The position numbers were made by a program, and so were the translations under genes. Shown here piece by piece: positions 9,600 through 18,520 of a DNA stretch of 64,000 nucleotides (position 1 is the stretch's first letter; the number at the start of each line of letters is the position of its first letter). The notes under the pieces are model-generated. The model did not search any database. It saw only the letters and a list, made by a program, of their open reading frames with translations, and was not told the DNA's origin. Origin of the DNA: Methanobrevibacter gottschalkii DSM 11977 (GTDB lineage: Archaea; Methanobacteriota; Methanobacteria; Methanobacteriales; Methanobacteriaceae); contig NZ_RKRG01000003.1 of assembly GCF_003814835.1 (NCBI RefSeq), positions 278,213 to 342,212 of the forward strand. Direction: 5' to 3'.

Positions 9600-10142
9600 A
9601 TGAAAATTGTAGCACTTCAAGCAAGTCCTCGTAAAGATGGAAATTGTGATGTATTAATGGATGAAATGATTAGAGGTATTGAAGAGAATGGTGGAAAAGT
9701 AACTAAATATTATTTGGAAAATCAGGAAATTGCACCATGTAAAGCCTGTTTATACTGTGCTGAAAATCCGGAATGTGTACGTGCAGACGATGGAAACAAA
9801 ATATTGGATGAAATGATTGAAGCTGATGGAGTAATATTTGCAACTCCAGTTTACTATGGTCAAATGTCTGCTCAAGGTAAATTAATTATTGATCGTTTTT
9901 ACAGTATTGGCCAAAACCCTAATAAAAGTTTATCTGGTAAAGCAGCATTGATTTTCACTGAAAACCAACCAGAACATACTTATGATAGTTACATTGAGCT
10001 TACAAAAGCATCTCCATTTGAATTTATGGGTTATGATGTAATTGGACATGTGGATGCAGGTAATGCAGGTCCAGCAGGTATTGTTGCCGAAGAACAAAAA
10101 GATAAATTAAAAGAAGCATACGAGCTTGGTTTAAAATTTTAA
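9600..10142 (+). CDS. Iron-sulfur flavoprotein (Isf-type), NAD(P)H-dependent FMN reductase fold
   Basis: A 180-residue protein; the ATG at 9600 follows GGGGAGT, which is better than the upstream TTG. Residues 1-15 'MKIVALQASPRKDGN' are the flavodoxin-like FMN phosphate loop. C47, C50, C53 and C59 form the compact CX2CX2CX5C motif that binds a 4Fe-4S cluster in methanogen iron-sulfur flavoproteins. 'FATPVYYGQMSAQGK' is the second flavin-binding segment. Family members move electrons from ferredoxin and reduce O2 or peroxide. A 2[4Fe-4S] ferredoxin lies 140 bases downstream on the same strand, a plausible partner. Confidence 0.85.
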   Translation: MKIVALQASPRKDGNCDVLMDEMIRGIEENGGKVTKYYLENQEIAPCKACLYCAENPECVRADDGNKILDEMIEADGVIFATPVYYGQMSAQGKLIIDRFYSIGQNPNKSLSGKAALIFTENQPEHTYDSYIELTKASPFEFMGYDVIGHVDAGNAGPAGIVAEEQKDKLKEAYELGLKF

Positions 10143-10282
10143 ACCTTATTTTTTCTTTTTTTTTAATAATGTTATCTTTTTATATGATTTTTATCATTTG
10201 TTTCAATTATTTCTAAATCGGCTTGTTTATAAAAAAACTGTTTAGATAAATTTTAATTACTATTTTTAATAAATATTACTTT

Positions 10283-10522
10283 ATGGGATTAAGTTCATTT
10301 TTTAAAAGAGTAAAAAAAGATGCCAAAAACGAAGAAATTGTTGAATGTCACATTGACATCAATACGGATGATTGTGATGGATGTGAAAAATGTGGTATTG
10401 CATGTCCAAATAATGTTTTTATGATGGTTGATAATGTTTCTAAAGTACGTGATTCTCAAGTCTGTAAAAATTGCAAAATATGCATGGCAATTTGTCCTAA
10501 TGATTGTATAACTGTTAACTAA
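10283..10522 (+). CDS. 2[4Fe-4S] ferredoxin
   Basis: A 79-residue protein with two complete CX2CX2CX3CP motifs: C31, C34, C37, C41 and C61, C64, C67, C71. The N-terminal about 20 residues (FFKRVKKDAK) are a basic extension. It is a soluble low-potential electron carrier, probably for the neighbouring iron-sulfur flavoprotein. It has little room for a strong ribosome binding site ('aatattacttt' before ATG) and may be translated from a very short leader. Confidence 0.88.
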   Translation: MGLSSFFKRVKKDAKNEEIVECHIDINTDDCDGCEKCGIACPNNVFMMVDNVSKVRDSQVCKNCKICMAICPNDCITVN

Positions 10523-10670
10523 TTTTTAATATTTACATTCATCACATTATAGTAAATACATCATAAATTATTTTTATAGCTTTTATCGAACAAAGTAATA
10601 TAACTAATTATTTTTTCAAAATACTAAAAATATAATAAGAAATCTCATTATTTTGAAGTTAGCATATACA

Positions 10671-10967
10671 TTATATTTCTATTTTATTAGCTTCAATAAG
10701 TTGAATATCATTGCTTTCAATAAATTCTTCACAGTCTGCATTAAAATTTAAAAAGTGCGGTGAAGCCATGTGTTTTTTAAGATATTCCGGACTTTCCCAT
10801 TTTTCAACAAAAGTCAATGAATCATCTTCACTGGATTTCAATAATTGGTAATCAATATTACCTTCTTCAAGTAAAGATTCATAAATTAATTCTTCTGCAA
10901 GTTCTAAGATACTGTCTTGACAACCTTCCTTAGGTTGAATTTTTGCTAAAACAAGTAAAAAATCCAT
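10671..10967 (-). CDS. Antibiotic biosynthesis monooxygenase (ABM/YgiN-like) domain protein
   Basis: A 98-residue single-domain protein. 'LLVLAKIQPKEGCQDSILELAEELI' and 'FVEKWESPEYLKKHMASPHFLNF' are the hallmarks of the ABM dimeric alpha-beta barrel family, which includes quinol monooxygenase YgiN and heme-handling proteins. The start is preceded by GGTG. No cofactor-binding residue can be assigned from sequence alone, so the substrate is unknown. Confidence 0.82.
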   Translation of the reverse strand: MDFLLVLAKIQPKEGCQDSILELAEELIYESLLEEGNIDYQLLKSSEDDSLTFVEKWESPEYLKKHMASPHFLNFNADCEEFIESNDIQLIEANKIEI

Positions 10968-11086
10968 ATTTAAACACCAATTTTTAGTATTGTTTTTATA
11001 TTACTTAAATTATTTTAATTAATTTTCATAAAATACATTAATAAAAAAAGAAATATATTAGTCTAGTAAAATATTGGAGAAAGAAG

Positions 11087-11779
11087 ATGATATATTCAAC
11101 AGAAATTGAAAATATGTGTCTTGTTCGCAAAGGTGCAAATCATGACCCTGCTCCAATCCCTGAAGAGGGTAAATGGGTTAAAGCAAAAGAAATAAGTGAT
11201 ATTTCTGGTTTTACACATGGTATTGGTTGGTGTGCACCGCAACAAGGTTGTTGTAAATTAACATTAAATGTTAAAGATGGAATTATTGAAGAAGCATTAA
11301 TTGAAACTTTAGGATGTTCAGGAATGACTCACTCAGCAGCTATGGCTGGTGAAATTTTAGTTGGAAAAACTATTCTTGAAGCATTAAACACTGATCTTGT
11401 TTGTGATGCTATTAACACTGCAATGCGTGAATTATTCTTACAAATTGTTTATGGGAGAACTCAATCTGCATTTTCAGAAGGAGGTCTTCAAATTGGCGCT
11501 GGACTTGAAGATTTAGGAAAAGGTCACAGAAGCCAAGTCGGAACAATTTACTCAACAAAAGAAAAAGGCCCAAGATATTTGGAATTAACTGAAGGTTATA
11601 TTACTGAAATCGGGCTTGATGGAGATAATGAAATAATAGGTTATAAATATATCAATCTTGGAGTCATGCTGGATTTTATTAAAGAGGGTATTGACCCATT
11701 GGAAGCTATAAAAAAAGCTACTGGTCAATACGGAAGATTTGATGATGCAGTTAAAAAAATAGATCCTAGGAGTGAATAA
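11087..11779 (+). CDS. NifU/IscU-like scaffold protein partner of GGGtGRT protein
   Basis: A 230-residue protein. It has an N-terminal segment with 'GIGWCAPQQGCCKLTL', then 'ETLGCSGMTHSAAMAGEILVG', which resembles the IscU/NifU cluster-scaffold fold with several conserved cysteines, and a C-terminal 'YINLGVMLDFIKEGIDPLEAI'. It lies 2 bases upstream of the GGGtGRT gene, whose ribosome binding site (GGAGTG) is inside its 3' end, so the two are translationally coupled. To my knowledge this pair recurs in anaerobes and has no established function. Iron-sulfur handling is inferred from the fold. Confidence 0.8.
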   Translation: MIYSTEIENMCLVRKGANHDPAPIPEEGKWVKAKEISDISGFTHGIGWCAPQQGCCKLTLNVKDGIIEEALIETLGCSGMTHSAAMAGEILVGKTILEALNTDLVCDAINTAMRELFLQIVYGRTQSAFSEGGLQIGAGLEDLGKGHRSQVGTIYSTKEKGPRYLELTEGYITEIGLDGDNEIIGYKYINLGVMLDFIKEGIDPLEAIKKATGQYGRFDDAVKKIDPRSE

Positions 11780-11781
11780 GT

Positions 11782-12783
11782 ATGAGTCTGTTTGAAAGTT
11801 ATGAAAGAAGAATTAATCAAATCACTCCGGTTTTAGAGAAATATGGGATTAAAGACCTTGAAGAAGCAAAACAGATATGTCTTGACAAAGGTTTTAATCC
11901 ATATGATATTGTAAAAAATGTTCAACCGATTTGTTTTGAGAATGCATGTTGGGCATATACTCTTGGAGCTGCAATTGCCATTAAACAAGGCTGTGTGAAA
12001 GCTTCTGATGCTGCAAAGGCAATTGGTGAAGGTTTACAGGCATTTTGTATTCCTGGAAGTGTTGCAGATGACCGACAAGTAGGATTGGGTCATGGTAATT
12101 TAGCATCAATGCTTTTGAGTGATGAAAGTGAATGTTTCGCATTTCTTGCAGGTCATGAAAGTTTTGCAGCTGCTGAAGGAGCTATTGGTATTGCAAACTC
12201 TGCAAATGAAGTACGCAAAAAACCTTTAAGAGTTATTTTGAACGGTCTTGGAAAAGATGCTGCATTAATTATTTCTAGAATTAATGGTTTTACTCATGTT
12301 GAAACAGAATTTGATTATTTCACTGGTGAAGTAAAAATAGTTAAAGAAAAAGCATATTCCGATGGTGAAAGGGCAAAAGTAAGATGTTATGGTGCTGATG
12401 ATGTGCGTGAGGGTGTAGCTATTATGCATTTGGAAGGAGTTGATGTATCGATTACAGGTAACTCAACCAATCCGACACGTTTTCAACATCCCGTAGCCGG
12501 AACATATAAAAAAGAATGCATTTTACAGGGTAAAAAATACTTTTCTGTTGCATCTGGTGGAGGAACAGGTAGGACTTTACACCCAGACAATATGGCAGCG
12601 GGTCCTGCTTCATATGGTATGACTGATACACTTGGAAGGATGCATTCTGATGCTCAGTTTGCAGGTTCTTCATCAGTTCCCGCTCATGTGGAAATGATGG
12701 GATTAATAGGTATGGGTAACAACCCAATGGTTGGTGCATCTGTTGCAGTTGCAGTAGCTGTTGAAAAAGCAATGAAACAATAA
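11782..12783 (+). CDS. GGGtGRT family protein
   Basis: A 333-residue protein carrying the name-giving signature 'SVASGGGTGRTLHPDNM', followed by 'AGSSSVPAHVEMMGLIGMGNNPMVGASVAVAVAVEKA'-type Gly/Ala-rich helices (quoted in part). Conserved cysteines occur at 'QPICFENACW' and 'KQGCVKA'. The length matches the family. It forms an operon with the NifU-like gene just upstream. The biochemical role is unknown; the context suggests a metallocluster or radical-related function in anaerobes. Confidence 0.85.
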   Translation: MSLFESYERRINQITPVLEKYGIKDLEEAKQICLDKGFNPYDIVKNVQPICFENACWAYTLGAAIAIKQGCVKASDAAKAIGEGLQAFCIPGSVADDRQVGLGHGNLASMLLSDESECFAFLAGHESFAAAEGAIGIANSANEVRKKPLRVILNGLGKDAALIISRINGFTHVETEFDYFTGEVKIVKEKAYSDGERAKVRCYGADDVREGVAIMHLEGVDVSITGNSTNPTRFQHPVAGTYKKECILQGKKYFSVASGGGTGRTLHPDNMAAGPASYGMTDTLGRMHSDAQFAGSSSVPAHVEMMGLIGMGNNPMVGASVAVAVAVEKAMKQ

Positions 12784-12784
12784 A

Positions 12785-12818
12785 AAGGGGAATTATTCCC
12801 TAACTATATTTTTTTGGA
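12785..12818 (+). terminator. Weak hairpin terminator
   Basis: AGGGGAA and TTCCCT (about 12786-12801) can pair and are followed by a T-run ending near 12816. It directly follows the GGGtGRT stop and precedes the NUDIX gene's GGAG site. Confidence 0.4.
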
Positions 12819-12826
12819 GAATTAAT

Positions 12827-13246
12827 ATGTCCACTTTATGGGGTTTAACTGCAAGAGGAATTTGCCAGTTCAATGATAAAATTTTACTTTTGAAAATTAG
12901 ATCTAATTCGGCTCATGATGCTGAGAAATGGGAAATTCCCGGTGGTAAAGTTAAAAAATGCGAATTTTTTGATGATGCATTAAAAAGAGAATATCTTGAA
13001 GAAACTGGTTTGGAAATTGATGTTCAGGAACTTTATAATGTAGTTCGAAATGATTATACTGCCTGCAAGACAAAAGAAGATGTCAAATCAATTCAATTAA
13101 TAATGAAAGTATCATGTGATAATGATGAAGTTAAAATAAGCGGAGAACATGATGATTTTGGATGGTTTAGCTGGAATGAAATAGATGAAATGATTGCTGG
13201 TGAATTATTAACACCTGCAGCAATCATGGCCTTTAGTAAGGATTAA
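12827..13246 (+). CDS. NUDIX hydrolase
   Basis: A 139-residue protein with a complete Nudix box GX5EX7REXXEEXG ('GKVKKCEFFDDALKREYLEETGL', given here in parts: G-KVKKC-E, then REYLEETGL) near residues 42-64. It hydrolyses a nucleoside diphosphate linked to another moiety. The N-terminal 'MSTLWGLTARGICQFNDKILL' resembles MutT/ADP-ribose pyrophosphatase-like members, but the substrate cannot be assigned. GGAG precedes the ATG. Confidence 0.88.
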   Translation: MSTLWGLTARGICQFNDKILLLKIRSNSAHDAEKWEIPGGKVKKCEFFDDALKREYLEETGLEIDVQELYNVVRNDYTACKTKEDVKSIQLIMKVSCDNDEVKISGEHDDFGWFSWNEIDEMIAGELLTPAAIMAFSKD

Positions 13247-13260
13247 CTTCTTTTTTATTT

Positions 13261-14058
13261 TTAAATCAAACCTAGTATTTTTGCGGCATTCTCATATAAA
13301 ATTTGAGATTTTTCTTTTTCAGTTAAATCAAGTTTATTAAAATACTCCATTTCACTGACAGATTCCCACATAGGATAATCAGTTCCCCATAACACTTTAT
13401 CCGCACCATATGCATGAATTAGATTTACTGCAGTTTCAGGAGTTAAATCATATAAACTGGAACTTAAATCAACATATAAATTTGGAGTTCCAGCTAATTT
13501 TTCAGTAGCTTCTTCCCATACACTCCAACCTGCAAAATGAGCACCAATAAATGTTATATTAGGGAATTTATCCAAAAATGGTTTTATTTGATCAGGATTG
13601 GAATAATTATATCTGAAATCTCCACAATGAACCATCAGAGGTACATTACCTTTATTCACAACGTCTCCAATCTTAAATGCGCGTTCTTCATTCATCGCAA
13701 ATTGCTGAAAATCAGGATGTATTTTAACTCCTTTAAGGCCAAGTTCAATTAAATAATCAAAATCACCTTGAATATCTTCACTATCCGGGTGTAGAGTTCC
13801 AAATCCTGTAAATATATCTGGATGAGTATTTACAGATTCAGCAATAAATTCATTAATGGATTTTACTTGTTTTGGAGTTGTTGCAACTGAATGGATTAAA
13901 TAATGAGTAACACCAACTTTGTTACCATCTTCTATTAAACCACTTACTTTTCCATTTAAAGACATATCTAAATCATAAAAATCTTTAATTCCAACAACTG
14001 CCTTTGATGCTATTTTTTCTGGATAAATATGGCAATGTGCGTTTATAATTTTTTGCAT
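13261..14058 (-). CDS. Amidohydrolase-family TIM-barrel metal hydrolase
   Basis: A 265-residue protein. 'INAHCHIYP' near residue 7 gives the HxH metal ligands of the Amidohydro_2 family. 'GVKIHPDFQQF', 'VHCGDF', 'IGAHFAGW' and 'LWGTDYPMW' provide the other barrel residues, with the final Asp in GTDYP. It probably hydrolyses or decarboxylates a small cyclic or carboxylated compound; the substrate is unknown. The start follows GAAGGTTAATTAT. It is convergent with the NUDIX gene (14-bp gap). Confidence 0.83.
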   Translation of the reverse strand: MQKIINAHCHIYPEKIASKAVVGIKDFYDLDMSLNGKVSGLIEDGNKVGVTHYLIHSVATTPKQVKSINEFIAESVNTHPDIFTGFGTLHPDSEDIQGDFDYLIELGLKGVKIHPDFQQFAMNEERAFKIGDVVNKGNVPLMVHCGDFRYNYSNPDQIKPFLDKFPNITFIGAHFAGWSVWEEATEKLAGTPNLYVDLSSSLYDLTPETAVNLIHAYGADKVLWGTDYPMWESVSEMEYFNKLDLTEKEKSQILYENAAKILGLI

Positions 14059-14107
14059 ATAATTAACCTTCTGTTCTGATAGGGATGTTATTATTTATTA
14101 ATTTAAA

Positions 14108-14758
14108 TTAATATAATTGTTTACCTGAGTATATATTCTCTTCACTGTAAATTCTAATTAATCTGTCAATTAAATCATAATACATTAATCTATAACCTAC
14201 TGCACCACCTTGCGGAGTTTGTACATTATTTAAAGATTTATCTGAAAATTCACCACAATTGTTTATAATATACCACATTCCATGAGGTGTATAAATGAAT
14301 AATTCTCCTTCACCTTTTTCACAACCTCTTTTAAAGCTATCTTTCGGATCATAAATTTTTGTTGAATGAACGGCTAACCGGCTCAAATCTTGTTCGGGTC
14401 TTGTTCCACCTTTGTCAAATAATATTTTTAACCATTCATAAGATTGATCAATAAGATTTGCTTTTTTAACGGGGTCTGCAAATGCTTCTTTTACTTTATT
14501 TTGTCTTTTTTCCAGAGTATTGGTAATTCCCAATATTTCTTCTACTTTACTTACATCTTTTTCAAGACATCTATAACCTTCAGGTCTTCCAGTTACTTGA
14601 ACATTGCCTTCTACAAAGTCCATTCTTCTAAAATCTTTAAAAAAGGGTTTTACTTTTTCAAATTCTTCATCTGGAATTTTTTTGTTTAATCCATATAGAT
14701 AACCATATTCATTAGCATCGTAACATTTAGTCTCTAGTTTTAATTCATTATTTGTCAT
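14108..14758 (-). CDS. Conserved hypothetical protein
   Basis: A 216-residue soluble, charged protein that I do not recognise. It begins MTNNELKLETKCYDANEYGY after a good AAGGAGATATTGC site and has 'TPHGMWYIINNCGEFSDK' and 'TPQGGAVGYRLMYYDLIDR' near the C-terminus. No membrane segment, signal or known catalytic motif. It lies upstream of, and in the same direction as, the amidohydrolase (49-bp gap), so they may be cotranscribed. Confidence 0.6.
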   Translation of the reverse strand: MTNNELKLETKCYDANEYGYLYGLNKKIPDEEFEKVKPFFKDFRRMDFVEGNVQVTGRPEGYRCLEKDVSKVEEILGITNTLEKRQNKVKEAFADPVKKANLIDQSYEWLKILFDKGGTRPEQDLSRLAVHSTKIYDPKDSFKRGCEKGEGELFIYTPHGMWYIINNCGEFSDKSLNNVQTPQGGAVGYRLMYYDLIDRLIRIYSEENIYSGKQLY

Positions 14759-14955
14759 GCAATATCTCCTTGTTTGATTATATCATAATTATTTTAAAAC
14801 ATATAAACATTATTAGTTTAATAAAAAATGAACAAATTTAGATTATTTTGACTAATATAATTAACTATATTTAATTAAATTGATTTTAAATAAAAATATT
14901 TTAATTTATTTTTAAACCAGTAAGATATTTTTATAATGAAATTTAATATGATAAT

Positions 14956-15903
14956 ATGGTAAAGGTAAGTATTTTTGGATCAACTGGAACAATAGGTAAA
15001 AATGTTGCATTTACATTAGCAAGAATGGATACAGTTGATGAAATTGTTATGGTTTCAAGACCTAAAAGTCTTGATAAAGTTAAAGGGGAGACTTATGATA
15101 TGTATGATGCACTTGCTGCAAGGGATATTGATTGTAAGCTAATCCCCACATGCGATTTTAATGAAATTAGAGGTTCTGAAATTGTACTCATTGCTGCTGG
15201 AATTCATCGTCAGCCCGGAATGAATAGGCTTGAATTAGCTATTCCAAATGCAAAAATTGTAAGATATTATTCAAAACAAATTGCTAAATATGCACCAGAT
15301 TCAATAATCCTGGTTGCTACCAACCCTGTTGATGTTATGACAACAATTGCACTTGAAGCATCAGGATTTAATAAAATGAAAGTAATTGGTGTTGGAAACC
15401 ACTTAGATTCTCTTAGATTGAAAAATTATTTCTCAAGAAAAATTAATATTAATAGTTCTGAAGTTCACACAAGGGTTGTAGGCGAACATGGAAATCATAT
15501 GGTTCCACTTTTAAGTTCAACATCCATTGGAGGTATTCCTTTGAAATATTTCGAATTTGCTAAATTGGATGTTGATGCTTTAGTTGAACAACTTAAAAAT
15601 GCTGGAAATACAATTATTTCTAAAAAAGGAGCTACTGAATATGGTCCTGCTTTTGCAATTTCAAACTTAATTTCAACCATGATAACTGATTCTCATAAAG
15701 TTCTAACGGTTAGTTTTTACTTGGAAGGTGAAGTTGAAGGTGTTCGAAACGTTTCTTTAGGTGTTCCGGCTATTACATCTAAAAATGGAATAGAAATGAT
15801 TGTTCCAATTCATATGAATGATGTTGAAAAAGAAAGTTTCATAGAAGCTGCTAATGTAGTTCGTGATACAACTTACAAAGTTAAAGAGAATCTTAATATT
15901 TAA
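14956..15903 (+). CDS. mdh: Malate dehydrogenase (LDH-like, probably NADP-dependent)
   Basis: A 315-residue LDH/MDH superfamily enzyme. 'FGSTGTIG' (7-14) is the Rossmann glycine loop. R85 and R91 ('IHRQPGMNR') are the malate-type substrate arginines. N123 in 'TNPVD', D151 with R154 and the catalytic H178 in 'GEHGNHM' complete the active site. 'VSRPKSLDKVKGE' after beta-2 replaces the usual acidic NAD-binding residue with Ser-Arg, suggesting NADP(H). It makes malate from oxaloacetate in the incomplete reductive TCA branch of methanogens. No obvious ribosome binding site, so it may be nearly leaderless. Confidence 0.9.
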   Translation: MVKVSIFGSTGTIGKNVAFTLARMDTVDEIVMVSRPKSLDKVKGETYDMYDALAARDIDCKLIPTCDFNEIRGSEIVLIAAGIHRQPGMNRLELAIPNAKIVRYYSKQIAKYAPDSIILVATNPVDVMTTIALEASGFNKMKVIGVGNHLDSLRLKNYFSRKININSSEVHTRVVGEHGNHMVPLLSSTSIGGIPLKYFEFAKLDVDALVEQLKNAGNTIISKKGATEYGPAFAISNLISTMITDSHKVLTVSFYLEGEVEGVRNVSLGVPAITSKNGIEMIVPIHMNDVEKESFIEAANVVRDTTYKVKENLNI

Positions 15904-16100
15904 TTTTCAGCGTATTTTGGTAAAATTTTAGATATCTTTTAATTTAGGTTTTCATTGGTTTTAAATGAAAGTTTTCTTTTTATTGGCATAAATTAATGCA
16001 TATTAGTATTTATGTCCAATAGATTTACTTATTCAATTATTTAAAAGTTATAATTCAAATCAGATAATCTTTTCATAGTAGATTTAAAAAAGGTGGATAA

Positions 16101-16544
16101 ATGAAGTTAGTTGTTCAAAGAGTTACTCATGCCAGTGTTGAAGTTAATAATGAAGTTGTTGGTGAAATTGGCAATGGGTTAATGGTGTTAGTTGGTTTTG
16201 GTGTGAATGATACTAAAAATGAGGCTGATTATCTTTCTCGTAAACTTGTAAAATTAAGAATTTTTCAAGATGAAAATGGTCGTATGAATAAATCTGTGAA
16301 AGATATTGGAGGTAAATTACTATTAATTCCTCAATTTACTTTATATGCTTCAAATAAAAAGAATAGACCTTCTTTTCACAAAGCATTAACTCCAGACATT
16401 GCAACTAAATTATTTGATTATTTTGCATCAAAATGTTCTGAAGAAGTTGATGTCGAAACTGGGGAATTTGGAGCATATATGAAAGTAGATTTATTGAATA
16501 ATGGTCCTGTAACAATTCTACTTGAAAAAGAAGCTGATGAATAA
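16101..16544 (+). CDS. dtd: D-aminoacyl-tRNA deacylase (bacterial-type DTD)
   Basis: A 147-residue protein of the standard DTD length. The C-terminal 'NNGPVTILLE' (G135-P136) is the Gly-cisPro motif that gives chiral discrimination, and 'PQFTLYA' (77-83) is the second motif. It removes D-amino acids (and glycine) from mischarged tRNA. Position 77 is proline where most DTDs have serine (SQFTL). Many archaea instead use the unrelated DTD2, so a bacterial-type enzyme is notable. The ATG follows GGTGGATAA. Confidence 0.88.
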   Translation: MKLVVQRVTHASVEVNNEVVGEIGNGLMVLVGFGVNDTKNEADYLSRKLVKLRIFQDENGRMNKSVKDIGGKLLLIPQFTLYASNKKNRPSFHKALTPDIATKLFDYFASKCSEEVDVETGEFGAYMKVDLLNNGPVTILLEKEADE

Positions 16545-16637
16545 TAACAATTTAAATACATACATATAAAAATTATAAACAAAATATTATTATTCAATTA
16601 ATGTATTAATCATCAAATATTGAATTAAGGTGATATG

Positions 16638-17780
16638 ATGACAGAATTTTCATTAAATGTTGATGAAATAAAAGAAAATGTTGAAACAACTTTAAAAGAA
16701 GAAGAAAAGAAATTAGAAGATTCAAATATTAAAAATCAAGCTCAAGACAATGCAGTTGCAATTTTTGACGCTGATTTAAATAATCCGCAAGCAAGGGAAA
16801 AGATATTGAAACCATTAGATAATTTTGGTTTAAATGAGATGTCTAGATCTGCAGCTCATAATGAAATGTTAGCTACTAGATTTGTTGATTTAACAAAAGG
16901 AGGTAAAGAATCGGATAATATTGGAGAAAATCTGATGGAATTAAATAGGGAAATAAAAGATTTGGATCCAAGTAAAATAAATTTTGCAAAAAAAGGTTTA
17001 CTCGGAAATTTAATGAATCCTGTTAGAAAATACTTTGCTAAATATGAAAAAGCTGAAAATGCTATTTCTGATATTGTTCAGTCACTTGACAAAAGTAGTA
17101 AAGTCCTTCAGAATGATAATACAACTCTTTTAAATGAAGAAAATTATTTAAGGGAAGTTACTAATAAACTTCTTGCAGATATTGAACTTGCAAAACAAAT
17201 GGATGCCTCTATTGAAGCACAAATTCAAACTGCAGAAATTGAAGGGATTGATGAAGAAAAAATTAAATTTGTTCGTGAAGAGATTTTATTCCCTCTTAGA
17301 CAAAGAATCATGGATATGCAACAAATGATTGTTGTAAATCAACAAGGAATTGTATCTCTTAATGTAATTAGAAGAAATAATAAGGAATTGATTCGTGGTG
17401 TTAAACGTGCGCAAAATGTAACTGTTTCAGCTTTAAGAACAGGTGTAATGGTTGCTAGTGCTCTTTACGATCAAAAAATTGTCATGGATAAAATTAATAT
17501 CATTAATTCTACAACTGAACACATTATAGAATCTACTTCACATATGCTTAAAGAACAAGGAAGTGAAATACAAAAGCACAGTGCTGAGACTATGATTTCA
17601 CCTGAAGTTCTAAAAGTTTCATTTTCCGAAGCAATTCAAGCTATTGAAGATGTAAGCACATATAAAGAACAGGCCCTTCCTAAAATGAAAGAAACAATTG
17701 TGATGTTCAGTGACCTAGCTACTGAAGGTCAAAAAGTTGTTGAAAAGATTGAAACAACTAATGAAAATTTATTAAAATAG
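16638..17780 (+). CDS. TelA-family protein (toxic anion resistance family)
   Basis: A protein of about 380 residues, mostly alpha-helical and coiled coil, matching the TelA/KlaA family. 'FGLNEMSRSAAHNEMLATRF' and 'FPLRQRIMDMQQMIVVNQQG', with the long helices 'ALRTGVMVASALYDQK' (near 275), are family hallmarks. Two ATGs (16635, 16638) follow GGTGAT; the second has the usual spacing. It is cytoplasmic. Family members are linked to tellurite and envelope stress, but the activity is unknown. A hairpin follows the stop. Confidence 0.8.
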   Translation: MTEFSLNVDEIKENVETTLKEEEKKLEDSNIKNQAQDNAVAIFDADLNNPQAREKILKPLDNFGLNEMSRSAAHNEMLATRFVDLTKGGKESDNIGENLMELNREIKDLDPSKINFAKKGLLGNLMNPVRKYFAKYEKAENAISDIVQSLDKSSKVLQNDNTTLLNEENYLREVTNKLLADIELAKQMDASIEAQIQTAEIEGIDEEKIKFVREEILFPLRQRIMDMQQMIVVNQQGIVSLNVIRRNNKELIRGVKRAQNVTVSALRTGVMVASALYDQKIVMDKINIINSTTEHIIESTSHMLKEQGSEIQKHSAETMISPEVLKVSFSEAIQAIEDVSTYKEQALPKMKETIVMFSDLATEGQKVVEKIETTNENLLK

Positions 17781-17798
17781 TGGGTTTATAACCTACTA
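17778..17798 (+). terminator. Stem-loop after telA-like gene
   Basis: TAGTGGGTT (17778-17786) pairs perfectly with AACCTACTA (17790-17798) around a TAT loop, overlapping the stop codon. A modest T-rich stretch follows. Confidence 0.5.
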
Positions 17799-17943
17799 AA
17801 TCTAATTTTTAAATATAATCTATTTTAACTAATTTTTACAGAAATTCATGTTTTAAAAAGAGTTTCTGATGTTTATTTGGGCAATATACACCATGAATTT
17901 TACATGAAAAGTAATATTTATAACATGTTTTAAATTTATAATC

Positions 17944-18414
17944 ATGTTTAGACAGATGAGACGAATAAAACAGCAACTTACACAGGAAGAATGTATTGAA
18001 ATATTAACTAATGAACCTCGTGGAGTATTAGCATTATTAGGTGATAATGAATATCCTTACACAGTTCCAATTAGTCATGTATATGCTGATGGTAAAATTT
18101 ATTTTCATGGGGCTCAAGAAGGACATAAAAATGATGCTGCTAAAAAATATCCTAAAGTTTCTTATTGTGTGATTGATAAAGGAGTTAAAAAGAAAGAAAA
18201 CTGGTGGTACACATTTAAAAGTGTTATAGTTTTTGGAAAAATTAAAATTTTAACAAACAATAATGAAAAAAGGGATAGACTAACATATCTTGGAGATAAG
18301 TTTTTCCCAACACATGAAGAAACAATTGATGAAATTAATAAATTATTGGACAGGACAGAGGTTTATGAAATCACCATTGAGCATATGAGTGGTAAATTAG
18401 TAAGGGAGAAATAA
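17944..18414 (+). CDS. NimA-like pyridoxamine 5'-phosphate oxidase-fold flavoprotein
   Basis: A 156-residue FMN-binding split-barrel protein. 'MFRQMRRIKQQLTQEECIEIL' and 'GVLALLGDNEYPYTVPISHVY' followed by 'YFHGAQEGHK' are typical of the nitroimidazole-resistance (Nim) subfamily. 'NWWYTFKSVIVFGK' continues the barrel. It probably uses FMN or heme to reduce small molecules; the physiological substrate is unknown. The upstream ATG at 17944 is kept because family members usually begin MFR-MRR. Confidence 0.83.
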   Translation: MFRQMRRIKQQLTQEECIEILTNEPRGVLALLGDNEYPYTVPISHVYADGKIYFHGAQEGHKNDAAKKYPKVSYCVIDKGVKKKENWWYTFKSVIVFGKIKILTNNNEKRDRLTYLGDKFFPTHEETIDEINKLLDRTEVYEITIEHMSGKLVREK

Positions 18415-18520
18415 TCGATGCTTTGTAATATATGAGTGTTAGGAAATTAGATAAAATTCTATAATTTAAGTAAATTTTCTGGAAAAAGTTAAAATATTAT
18501 TATTGTACAAAGTATTTTTC

